From an uncultured Clostridium sp. (GTDB lineage Bacteria > Bacillota > Clostridia > Clostridiales > Clostridiaceae), in assembly GCA_934746785.1 (NCBI GenBank), contig CAKVFO010000004.1:1-50653 (forward strand): DNA of 50,653 nucleotides, given 5' to 3'. The notes beneath the pieces were generated by a model. That model worked only from the letters and a program-made list of their open reading frames with translations. It had not been told where the DNA came from and searched no databases. A program made the translations under genes and the position numbers. How positions within the stretch are numbered: position 1 is the first letter of the stretch; every line of letters begins with the position of its first letter. Of the stretch, positions 43,774-50,653 are shown one piece after another.

Positions 43774-43812
43774 TAGAGTCAAGACTTTTTAGAACATAAG
43801 TTTTTGACTCTA
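43774..43812 (+). terminator. Putative terminator after recQ
   Basis: A 9-bp perfect outer stem tagagtcaa / ttgactcta (43774-43782, 43804-43812) with partial inner pairing. Only a weak T-rich tail follows. Confidence 0.6.
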
Positions 43813-43874
43813 TATTTAGTGGAAGTAAACAATTCTACAAATTAAGTGTAAATAAATAGATTTTAAGGAATAAA

Positions 43875-43904
43875 ATTGATTTAAAGTCAATCTTCAAATA
43901 AAAT
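43875..43904 (+). promoter_or_regulatory. Phospholipase promoter with overlapping palindrome
   Basis: TTGATT (43876-43881), 17 bases and TAAAAT (43899-43904). The -35 lies inside a 17-base near-perfect palindrome, ATTGATTTAAAGTCAAT (43875-43891), a possible operator. It is not a VirR box. Confidence 0.5.
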
Positions 43905-43945
43905 ATAGAAATATGAAAGTATAGAGTGAAGAAGGAGTAAAATCA

Positions 43946-44686
43946 ATGAAAAAAGTAGCTAAATTAATTTCAACGACCATGTTAACTTTAACTTTATTAT
44001 GTGGACAAACAGCCTTTGCTATGTGTAGTAAAGGAAAAGATAATTCACATGAAGTATTTACTAAACAGTCGCTAAAAATTTTACAGAATGATAAAGGAGA
44101 AGCGGTATCATCATTTTATAATAATTACAAAAATACTTTATTAGAATACTGTGTAAAACCAGATAAAGATGAAATTGGTTATGTTTTCGCATATCATTTT
44201 TATGATCCAAATACTAATAAAAATTTTCTGCCATCAGTAATACCAGCATCTAAGCAAACAGGTCTTGTCAAATTTAAAGAACATATGAAAAATGCAGTTA
44301 ATAATTATAAATCTAATAAGAACTTCTCAATGCAAGAACTTGGACGAGCTTTACACTTTTTAGAAGATATAAATGTACCTCATCATTCATCAAATTTAAT
44401 TGGAGGCATTACTAGCCATACTCAATATGAGAAATATATAGATAAAGATGAAACTAAGTATTTCATTGATAAAAGTAATGCTTATAATAAATTTAATTCA
44501 TATAATTTTGAAGATTATTATATTTCTCTATATAATGAGTGCGCAAGGTATTCTAACTCATTTAAGGAAACTGCAAAGTCATATAATGAAGCAGACTGGG
44601 ATAAGGTAGCTAGACCTACATTAAGATTGTGTCAGGAAAATATGGCTTCATTATTGTATAGATTTGAAAAGGAAGTTTCAAGATAA
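43946..44686 (+). CDS. Secreted zinc-dependent phospholipase C, single-domain
   Basis: The 246-residue precursor has a signal peptide (1-25, cleavage after TAFA). The mature part aligns with the catalytic domain of Clostridium perfringens alpha-toxin and Bacillus cereus PLC. The zinc ligands equivalent to His11, Asp56, His68, His126, Asp130, His136, His148 and Glu152 are His35, Asp73, His84, His137, Asp141, His147, His158 and Glu162 (HFYDPNTN; GRALHFLEDINVPHH; SHTQYE). Two features stand out. The mature N-terminus is Met26-Cys27, not the Trp1 whose backbone binds zinc in known enzymes. The protein also ends at the domain boundary (RFEKEVSR) without the C-terminal C2-like domain that gives alpha-toxin membrane binding and toxicity. 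Enzyme activity is likely but not certain; haemolysis is doubtful. Confidence 0.85.
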   Translation: MKKVAKLISTTMLTLTLLCGQTAFAMCSKGKDNSHEVFTKQSLKILQNDKGEAVSSFYNNYKNTLLEYCVKPDKDEIGYVFAYHFYDPNTNKNFLPSVIPASKQTGLVKFKEHMKNAVNNYKSNKNFSMQELGRALHFLEDINVPHHSSNLIGGITSHTQYEKYIDKDETKYFIDKSNAYNKFNSYNFEDYYISLYNECARYSNSFKETAKSYNEADWDKVARPTLRLCQENMASLLYRFEKEVSR

Positions 44687-44703
44687 TTTAATATTATTTA
44701 AGG

Positions 44704-44741
44704 AAAAAGAATAGGTATCTAATTTAGGTCCTATTCTTTTT
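44704..44741 (+). terminator. Terminator after the phospholipase gene
   Basis: Perfect 12-bp stem aaaaagaatagg / cctattcttttt (44704-44715, 44730-44741) with a T tail. Confidence 0.85.
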
Positions 44742-44843
44742 AGTTATTATAATAAAAAATAATGAAAACATAATAAAATAACATTTATAAGTCATACATA
44801 GAAGTACAGGTTGAATATATTTTAGTAAAAGGAGGGAGTGTGT

Positions 44844-46766
44844 ATGAACTTCAAGGAATTTATTGAAAATGATAGAGAAAATAAAAATAAGGAGAAGTTT
44901 GAAGGTACTTTCTTAGATTACTTAGAGATTTTAAAACAAGATCCACATATAGCACAGCTTGCACATGAAAGAATGTATGACATTATTTTGGATAAAGGTG
45001 TTGAAGTTTTAAAAGGAGAAGAAAATCCAAGAATTAAAAGAATTTATGGTAATGACACTATAAGAAGATATGGTTTTTTCAAAGATGATTTCTTTGGTAT
45101 TGATAAAGTCATAATGAAATTAGTTAATTATTTTCACTCAGCTGCAATGAAGGGAGAAGAATCAAGACAGGTATTGTATTTAGTAGGTCCAGTTGGAGCA
45201 GGTAAATCTTCATTAGTTGAAAGCTTAAAAAAGGCACTTGAAGATGCACCACCTATATATTCTTTAAAGGGATGTCCAATGCATGAAGAGCCTCTTCATC
45301 TTGTACCAAGGCATTTAAGACCTGAATTTGAAAAGATGCTTGGTGTACAGATTGAGGGAGATTTATGTCCAGCATGTAGATATAAATTGAAACATGAGTA
45401 TGGTGGAAAATATGAAGAGTTCCCGGTTGTAAGAAATACCTTCTCTATAAGATCTAGAAAAGGTATAGGGGTAGTTCCTCCTGTTGATCCTAATAATCAG
45501 GATACATCAATACTTACAGGGTCTATTGATATTTCTAAGATGGATTTATATGCTGAAGACGATCCAAGAATATTCTCATTAAATGGTGCTTTTAATGTTG
45601 GTAATAGAGGACTAGTTGAGTTTATCGAGGTATTTAAGAACGATGTTGAATATCTTCATACTATAATTACCGCTACTCAAGAAAAGTCAGTTCCATCACC
45701 AGGTAAAGGATCAATGATTTATTTTGATGGTGTAATCGTTGCTCATTCAAATGAAGCTGAATGGAATAAATTTAAGTCTGATCATACTAATGAAGCTATT
45801 TTAGACAGAATTGTTAAGATTGAAGTTCCTTATTGCTTAGAGCTTAATGAGGAAATGAAAATCTATAATAAAATACTTAAAAAGAGCAACTTTAAGGCAC
45901 ATATTGCGCCACATACAATAGAGATTGCTGCTATGTTTGCTATACTTTCGAGAATGAGTCCATCAGCTAAAGCAGATCCAATGACTAAGCTTAAGATTTA
46001 TAATGGTGAAGAAATAGTTGAAAAAGGTACAACTAAGAGAATTGACATTAATGAGTTAAGAGAAGAAGCTGGTTCATATGAAGGAATGAAAGGTATTTCA
46101 ACAAGATTTATAATTAAGGCTATTGATAATGCTCTATCTAATTCTGAATATGATTGTATAAATCCATTAAGTGTTATGGAAAGTATAATTAAGTCTATAA
46201 AAGAAATGGATATTGGTGCAGATGATAAGAAGAAGTATCTAGGTTTTGTTCAGGATACAATTAGAAAAGAATATAATAAGATTCTTGAAAAAGAAATTAC
46301 TAGAGCATTTATTCATTCATTTAAGGAACAGGCAGAAAGTCTTTTCAATAATTATATAGATAATGCTGAAGCTTTTGTTAATAAGAGTAAGATTAAAGAT
46401 GGTTCAACAGGTGAAGAATTAGACCCTGATGAAGATTTCATGAAGAGTATAGAAGAACATATTGGCGTTTCAGAGGCATCATGTAAGGGATTTAGATCTG
46501 ATGTGACATCTTATATGTTCTACTTAGTAAGAAATGGAGCAAAGATGGATTATACATCTTATGAACCATTAAAAGAAGCTATAGAAAAGAAGCTATTAGC
46601 ATCTGTTAAAGAACTTTCAAGAATAGTAACTAAATCAAGGGTAAGAGATAAAGAACAAACTGAAAAATATAATGCTATGGTTGATGAAATGAAGAAACAA
46701 GGCTATTGCTTGCATTGCTGTGATGTAGTTCTTAAGTATGCAGCTAATAATTTGTGGAAGGATTAA
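44844..46766 (+). CDS. prkA: PrkA serine protein kinase/AAA protein
   Basis: A 640-residue member of the PrkA family, first gene of the conserved prkA-yhbH-spoVR set. The AAA-type P-loop is GPVGAGKS (115-122). A cysteine pair follows (CPMHEEP and CPACRYK, about 145-180). The C-terminal half carries the kinase-like region. In Bacillus subtilis PrkA is a sporulation protein, with kinase and more recently Lon-like protease activity proposed. I chose ATG 44844, seven bases after ggaggg (44831-44836); the in-frame GTG at 44838 is too close. CATACAT at 44793-44799 resembles a SigE -10, but no convincing -35 was seen. Confidence 0.93.
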   Translation: MNFKEFIENDRENKNKEKFEGTFLDYLEILKQDPHIAQLAHERMYDIILDKGVEVLKGEENPRIKRIYGNDTIRRYGFFKDDFFGIDKVIMKLVNYFHSAAMKGEESRQVLYLVGPVGAGKSSLVESLKKALEDAPPIYSLKGCPMHEEPLHLVPRHLRPEFEKMLGVQIEGDLCPACRYKLKHEYGGKYEEFPVVRNTFSIRSRKGIGVVPPVDPNNQDTSILTGSIDISKMDLYAEDDPRIFSLNGAFNVGNRGLVEFIEVFKNDVEYLHTIITATQEKSVPSPGKGSMIYFDGVIVAHSNEAEWNKFKSDHTNEAILDRIVKIEVPYCLELNEEMKIYNKILKKSNFKAHIAPHTIEIAAMFAILSRMSPSAKADPMTKLKIYNGEEIVEKGTTKRIDINELREEAGSYEGMKGISTRFIIKAIDNALSNSEYDCINPLSVMESIIKSIKEMDIGADDKKKYLGFVQDTIRKEYNKILEKEITRAFIHSFKEQAESLFNNYIDNAEAFVNKSKIKDGSTGEELDPDEDFMKSIEEHIGVSEASCKGFRSDVTSYMFYLVRNGAKMDYTSYEPLKEAIEKKLLASVKELSRIVTKSRVRDKEQTEKYNAMVDEMKKQGYCLHCCDVVLKYAANNLWKD

Positions 46767-46773
46767 TTGAGAT

Positions 46774-47946
46774 ATGGCCATCTTTAGGGACAATAGTAAT
46801 ACTCCCGTAGATCATGATAGATCAATTGAAGATAGAAGAAGACATAGACAGTTAGTAGATAAATCTATAAAAGAAAATTTAGGAGATATTTTATCAGAAG
46901 AAAGCATTATTGGTGAAGGTAAAAAGAAAAAGTTTAAAATTCCTATAAGAGGAATTAAAGAATATCAGTTTGTTTATGGAAGAAATTCTAAGGGTGTTGC
47001 AACAGGTACTGGAGAAGAGAAGCGTGGAGATAAAATAGGTTCATCAGGACAGCAGGGCGGTGCTGGAAATAAAGGAGCAGGAAATTCAGAGGGAGAGGAT
47101 ATTTACGAAACTGAAATAACGCTAGAAGAATTACTAGATTATATTACTGAAGATTTAGCTCTTCCTAATTTAGATAGAAAAAAATATTCTGAGATAGTTA
47201 CAGAGTCTCGTGGAAAAAAACAAGGATATCAAAGACATGGAATAAATCCAAGACTTGCAAAAAAGAAAACAGTTATGTGTAAAATTGCAAGGAAACAAGG
47301 TAAGAAGAGAGCTTTAAGGGAAGCGGATGTTGATGAAAAAATTGAAAGATTCCCCTTTAAAGAGGAAGACCTTAGATATTACAGAGTTAAAACAAAGCCA
47401 AAACGTGAAAGTAATGCTGTAATGATTTTTATTATGGATGTATCAGGTTCTATGGACAGTTCTAAGAAGTTTTTGGCTAGATCATTATTCTTTGTTTTAT
47501 CAAAGTTTTTAAGAAGAAAATATAATAACATAGCATTTGAATTTATTTCACATACAACAGTAGCAAAAAGGGTAAATGAATATGAATTTTTCCACAAGGC
47601 AGAATCAGGTGGAACCTATATTTCAAGCGGGTTGAATCTTGCACTTGATGTTATTGAAAAAAATTATCCACCGTCAATGTGGAATATTTATCCTGTTTAT
47701 GCTTCGGATGGGGATAACTGGACAGAAGATAATGAAAAAGCTATGAAAGCAGTCAAAGAATTAAGCAGTGTAAGTAATATGTTTGGATATGCAGAACTTT
47801 TACCATCAACCTATTCAACAACAATGTATTATAGGTTTGAAAAAGAAATTAATGAAAAGAACTTTGTACCAGTTATAGTTAAGGAAAAGAAAGATCTTTG
47901 GGATGCATTAAAGATAATGTTAAGTAATGAATTAAAGGAGGAGTAG
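46774..47946 (+). CDS. yhbH: YhbH family sporulation protein (DUF444)
   Basis: A 390-residue protein. The N-terminal part is charged (about 1-60), followed by a Gly-rich linker (about 80-110). The C-terminal part is a von Willebrand A-like domain with the metal-site motif DVSGSM (222-227), then GGTYISSGL and YASDGDNW. The family (DUF444) is always linked with PrkA and SpoVR. B. subtilis yhbH belongs to the SigE regulon and mutants sporulate poorly. The start ATG 46774 is seven bases after prkA with a weak ribosome site, suggesting coupled translation. Confidence 0.92.
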   Translation: MAIFRDNSNTPVDHDRSIEDRRRHRQLVDKSIKENLGDILSEESIIGEGKKKKFKIPIRGIKEYQFVYGRNSKGVATGTGEEKRGDKIGSSGQQGGAGNKGAGNSEGEDIYETEITLEELLDYITEDLALPNLDRKKYSEIVTESRGKKQGYQRHGINPRLAKKKTVMCKIARKQGKKRALREADVDEKIERFPFKEEDLRYYRVKTKPKRESNAVMIFIMDVSGSMDSSKKFLARSLFFVLSKFLRRKYNNIAFEFISHTTVAKRVNEYEFFHKAESGGTYISSGLNLALDVIEKNYPPSMWNIYPVYASDGDNWTEDNEKAMKAVKELSSVSNMFGYAELLPSTYSTTMYYRFEKEINEKNFVPVIVKEKKDLWDALKIMLSNELKEE

Positions 47947-47952
47947 AAGGTT

Positions 47953-49335
47953 TTGGATTATAGTATAAAAGATTTAATGAGCTGGAATGAAAAGATAGAA
48001 GAAAAAGCTACAAAACTAGGATTAGACTTTTACCCTCAAGAATTTGAAATAATAGGATTTGATGAAATGATTGGCTATGAGGCATACGTTGGTATGCCTT
48101 CTAGGTATCCTCACTGGAGTTTTGGTAAGTCTTTTGAAAAGACAAAAACATTATATTCACTTAATTTAACTGGACTTCCTTATGAAATGGTTATAAATTC
48201 TGACCCATGTTTAGCTTATTTAATGAGAGAGAATACATTATTGCTGCAGATATTAACTATGGCTCATGTTTATGGACATAATGATTTCTTTAAAAATAAT
48301 AGATTGTTTAAAGAAGGTACTAAAGCTAGTTATTCTCTAGAATTATTTAAGCTTGATGCAGATACTATAAGAGGTTATATAAATACTCCAGGGATAGGAT
48401 ATGAAAAGGTTGAAAGAATTTTAGATGCAGCTCATGCTATTAAGCTTAATGTAGGAAGAGTTGTAGGAATAAAAGATAAAACTGATGCAGAAATAAGAGA
48501 TAATATTCTTCAAGAATATAAGAGAAGGATAGAAAATAAAAGCATCCTAGATCCTGATGAGGAAATAGTTATGCCTAATTTAGATAAAATTCCGTTAGAG
48601 CCTTATGATGATGTTGTACAGTTTATTATTAATTATGGAAATCTTCAAGAATGGGAAAAGAATATTTTAAGAATAGTTAAGCGTGAAGCAGAGTACTTTC
48701 TCCCTCAAATAGAGACTAAAACTATGAATGAAGGATGGGCATGTTTCTGTCATTATACTATACTTAATGAATTACATTTACCAGAAGGACTTCATCTTGA
48801 GTTCTTGAAGAGGCATAATGATGTTGTTGCTCCAATGGTTGGCGGTTTAAATCCTTATTATATTGGTTTTAAAATATTTCAAGATTTATATAAGAAATAT
48901 GGAATAGAGAAGATATTTGAGGTTAGAGAGGTTGAAAGAGATTCTTCTTTCATAAGAAGATATTTAACAAGAGAGTTGTGTGAAGAATTAAATCTATTTG
49001 AATATGGAAAGAGAAGTTTTGATTATATTATAGAAGAAGTTTCTGATGAAAATGGATGGGAGAAAATACGAGATAATTTAGCTTTCAATATAGGATTAGG
49101 ATCAATACCATATATAAGAGTTATTGATATGGATAAGAATGATAATACATTAACTTTAGAGCATGTATTTGATGGTAGAGAATTAGATATGGCTTATGCA
49201 AAGCATACCTTGAAATATATTCAAGCTTTATGGGGAAGAAATGTAAAACTAGTGAGTAAGACTATGGAGGGAAAAGATTTTGTGTTAAAGTGTGATTATT
49301 CAGGAAAAGTTGTTGTGGTTGACGGTAACAAATAA
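47953..49335 (+). CDS. spoVR: SpoVR family protein
   Basis: A 460-residue cytosolic protein required for spore cortex formation in B. subtilis; its biochemical activity is unknown. Features typical of the family are YPHWSFGKSFEKTK near residue 50, AHVYGHNDFFKNN, TMNEGWACFCHYTIL and GLNPYYIGFKIF. It begins at TTG 47953, ten bases after aaggagg (47936-47942) inside the end of yhbH. It is the last gene of the sporulation trio. The presence of the intact trio argues that the organism forms spores. Confidence 0.92.
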   Translation: MDYSIKDLMSWNEKIEEKATKLGLDFYPQEFEIIGFDEMIGYEAYVGMPSRYPHWSFGKSFEKTKTLYSLNLTGLPYEMVINSDPCLAYLMRENTLLLQILTMAHVYGHNDFFKNNRLFKEGTKASYSLELFKLDADTIRGYINTPGIGYEKVERILDAAHAIKLNVGRVVGIKDKTDAEIRDNILQEYKRRIENKSILDPDEEIVMPNLDKIPLEPYDDVVQFIINYGNLQEWEKNILRIVKREAEYFLPQIETKTMNEGWACFCHYTILNELHLPEGLHLEFLKRHNDVVAPMVGGLNPYYIGFKIFQDLYKKYGIEKIFEVREVERDSSFIRRYLTRELCEELNLFEYGKRSFDYIIEEVSDENGWEKIRDNLAFNIGLGSIPYIRVIDMDKNDNTLTLEHVFDGRELDMAYAKHTLKYIQALWGRNVKLVSKTMEGKDFVLKCDYSGKVVVVDGNK

Positions 49336-49385
49336 GAGTTCAGATGAATAAGGTATGTATTGTAAAAATACTTAGGAGAATTTGA

Positions 49386-49925
49386 ATGAACTTAAAAGGA
49401 AGTAAGACAGAAAAATGTTTATATAAAACATTTGCAGGAGAATGTAGGGCAAGAATTAAATACTCTTTATATGCTGAAAAGGCAAGATGTGAAGGATTTA
49501 GATGGGTTGCAGATATATTTGATGAAACATCAGAGAATGAAAAAGCTCATGCAAGAGCAGTCTTTAATGCATTTTTAAAGAAGACAAAGTGTACTGAGGA
49601 AAATTTGTTAGATGCAGCAAGAGGTGAAGCAGAAGAAAGTAAGAAAATATATAAGGAATTCGAAAATATTGCAAGGAATGAAGGATTTATAGAAATTGCA
49701 GATTTTTATAAAGAACTTCAAGAAGTAGAGGAAAGCCATTGTAAAAGATTTGAAAAGTTAGCGGATAGAATAGAGAAAGACGAAATGTTTAAGTCTGATA
49801 ATGAAAATAAATTATGGCAGTGTATGAATTGTGGTTATATACATGAAGGTAAAATGGCACCTAAAAATTGTCCTCTATGCAAATATCCAAGAGAATATTT
49901 TAAAGACTATTGTGTAATAAAATAA
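49386..49925 (+). CDS. Rubrerythrin, classical domain order
   Basis: A 179-residue non-heme iron peroxidase. The N-terminal ferritin-like four-helix domain (about 1-140) holds the diiron ligands in FAGE, ENEKAH, EAEES and EVEESH. The C-terminal rubredoxin domain has CMNCGYIHEG and CPLCKYP. Electrons pass from the rubredoxin iron to the diiron site to reduce hydrogen peroxide. ATG 49386 follows aggaga. It lies 50 bases after spoVR and may be read through with it, which would place it in spore formation, or be separately oxidant-controlled. Its domain order is opposite to the gene at 5897. Confidence 0.93.
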   Translation: MNLKGSKTEKCLYKTFAGECRARIKYSLYAEKARCEGFRWVADIFDETSENEKAHARAVFNAFLKKTKCTEENLLDAARGEAEESKKIYKEFENIARNEGFIEIADFYKELQEVEESHCKRFEKLADRIEKDEMFKSDNENKLWQCMNCGYIHEGKMAPKNCPLCKYPREYFKDYCVIK

Positions 49926-49947
49926 TTTGATTAGGAGGATAGTGCAT

Positions 49948-50103
49948 ATGTTTTATAGGATTCCAGATGAATTTTTATTATATGTAAAAAAGGTGAAAGA
50001 TATGAATTTAGTTTCTTCTGAATATAGAGGGGATGAAATAGAGGAAGAGGATATTTTTAAAGAGGCTGATGAAGATTATATAAGTGAAAGTATTGAAGAA
50101 TAA
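49948..50103 (+). CDS. Small acidic protein, 51 residues
   Basis: A well-supported small ORF: aggagg (49933-49938) lies nine bases before ATG 49948, and a terminator follows the stop. The product starts MFYRIPDEFLLYVKKVK and ends in a strongly acidic tail (about 16 Asp/Glu in the last 24 residues). I know no family. It is 22 bases after the rubrerythrin gene and probably shares its transcript. Confidence 0.65.
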   Translation: MFYRIPDEFLLYVKKVKDMNLVSSEYRGDEIEEEDIFKEADEDYISESIEE

Positions 50104-50112
50104 AAATTCTTT

Positions 50113-50158
50113 AGAGGGCTTTCTCAAAAGAAAATTTTGCTTTTGAGGCTAGTCCTCT
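50113..50158 (+). terminator. Terminator after the small acidic protein
   Basis: Outer arms agaggg / tcctct (50113-50118, 50153-50158) and inner arms ctcaaaag / cttttgag (50123-50130, 50140-50147) form a long imperfect stem. Confidence 0.65.
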
Positions 50159-50168
50159 TAATTTAATA

Positions 50169-50196
50169 TATAGGAAATTTAAAGCTTTTTAAGAGA
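50169..50196 (+). repeat. Partial copy C of the dispersed element (5' part only)
   Basis: Matches element positions 4-31 (tataggaaatttaaa onward) with about three differences from copies A and B taken together. It stands ten bases after a terminator and 18 before the next gene. Confidence 0.5.
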
Positions 50197-50214
50197 TAGC
50201 AAGGAGAAAAGATT

Positions 50215-50562
50215 GTGGGATATGAAAAAGTAATACATGGACATTACGAAGAGATAAATAATTTATCTTCACTTCTTAGAAATTATATAGAAATGTATAG
50301 GCTGTTAGTAAGCAGCACATCTGAACTTAATACTGTAGCGCCAGCTAAAAAAAGTGAAGTTAAACATTCTTTAGAAAGAATAGATGCACTAGGAGATGTA
50401 ATAGATGATCTCTTAAAAATAATTAGGAGATGTGAACCATCATATATTAAATATCTTACTATTAAAAATGAGGTTATTAATGAAAGGATAGAGAAGAGTA
50501 TAATAAAGACTGAACTAACTAATGAATTAGAATTTAAAAATAAAGAGCAGCCCGATGATTAG
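50215..50562 (+). CDS. Hypothetical helical protein, 115 residues
   Basis: Starts at GTG 50215, eight bases after aaggag (50201-50206). The sequence is mostly charged and helical (NNLSSLLRNYIEMYRLLVS, KHSLERIDALGDVIDDLLKIIRR), with no membrane segment, signal peptide or cysteine cluster; only one Cys is present. A short helical bundle or coiled coil is likely. I do not recognise the family. It is flanked by partial repeat C in front and by a terminator plus repeat B behind. Confidence 0.7.
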   Translation: MGYEKVIHGHYEEINNLSSLLRNYIEMYRLLVSSTSELNTVAPAKKSEVKHSLERIDALGDVIDDLLKIIRRCEPSYIKYLTIKNEVINERIEKSIIKTELTNELEFKNKEQPDD

Positions 50563-50576
50563 GCTGTTCTTTATTT
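50542..50576 (+). terminator. Terminator overlapping the end of the 115-residue ORF
   Basis: An 11-bp stem aaagagcagcc / ggctgttcttt (50542-50552, 50562-50572) with one G-T pair. The stop codon lies inside the stem-loop. Confidence 0.75.
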
Positions 50577-50653
50577 ACGTATAGGAAATTAAAAACTTTT
50601 TTTGAGAGCGAGCACTGATTATAACTGGCTTTCTGATATGTAAGTCGTCCAAT
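50577..50653 (+). repeat. Dispersed 70-bp element, copy B, reaching the window end
   Basis: 54 of 70 positions are identical to copy A (8403-8472) without gaps. Similarity continues weakly to the last base, so the element may be longer. It begins directly after a terminator. Confidence 0.7.

Noticed and set aside
43946..44686. Lipoprotein signal in the phospholipase (Cys18-19 or Cys27 region)
   Set aside because: The residues before each Cys (TLL, AFAM) do not form a lipobox; an ordinary Sec signal fits better.
8403..50653. CRISPR array from repeated units
   Set aside because: Only two full copies 42 kb apart plus a fragment; no regularly spaced repeats and no cas genes.

Overview
The window is about 50.6 kb of very AT-rich, gene-dense DNA with strong AGGAGG ribosome sites. 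It most likely comes from a spore-forming, anaerobic Clostridium (cluster I, sensu stricto). Supporting this are the prkA-yhbH-spoVR sporulation trio, two rubrerythrins, an oxygen-sensitive two-subunit Fe-S L-serine dehydratase, a leuS T-box and a thiW gene behind a TPP riboswitch. The species cannot be fixed from sequence alone. Nearly everything is chromosomal housekeeping. No tRNA, rRNA, CRISPR array, transposase or intact prophage was seen.

Left edge (1-1.5 kb): a 5'-truncated methyltransferase-like gene, a long perfect hairpin and a broken phage-type lysin gene. 1.5-8.4 kb: leuS with its T-box leader and an APC permease (both minus strand), then reverse rubrerythrin, cardiolipin synthase and a 43-residue membrane peptide. 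8.4-16.5 kb: an eight-gene aromatic amino acid operon (aroB-aroA-aroC-pheA-aroE-aroK-aroF-tyrA) that covers chorismate, phenylalanine and tyrosine precursors except for 3-dehydroquinate dehydratase. 16.5-20.8 kb: a CYTH protein, deoD-srtB, a nucleoid-associated protein and class II aldolase. 20.9-28.9 kb: a seven-gene arginine operon on the minus strand (argG-argH-argC-argJ-argB-argD-argF), complete from glutamate to arginine apart from carbamoyl-phosphate synthesis. An ArgR-like palindrome overlaps its promoter.

29-34 kb: a MacB/FtsX-type ABC exporter (one ATPase, two permeases), a DUF1540 protein and a DUF421/DUF4363 membrane pair. 34-38.7 kb: a TGS-containing nucleoside kinase and a large secreted mosaic protein (InlB-like repeats, LRR_5, chitobiase-C-type repeats). 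38.8-44.7 kb: sdaAB-sdaAA, TPP riboswitch-thiW-thiD, a RecQ-type helicase and a small secreted zinc phospholipase C. 44.8-50.6 kb: prkA-yhbH-spoVR, a classical rubrerythrin and two small unknown proteins.

The most unusual signals are four. First, a dispersed element of about 70 bp (8403 and 50577, with a half copy at 50169) sits just after a terminator each time, and its substitutions partly preserve base pairing. Second, a phospholipase C lacks both the C2 domain and the otherwise conserved Trp1 zinc ligand. Third, there is a large hairpin inside the arg operon. Fourth, a DUF421 protein carries a serine tract. I did not find a clearly new defence or mobile system. Several start codons were moved to the one with proper ribosome-site spacing, and these are noted in the entries.
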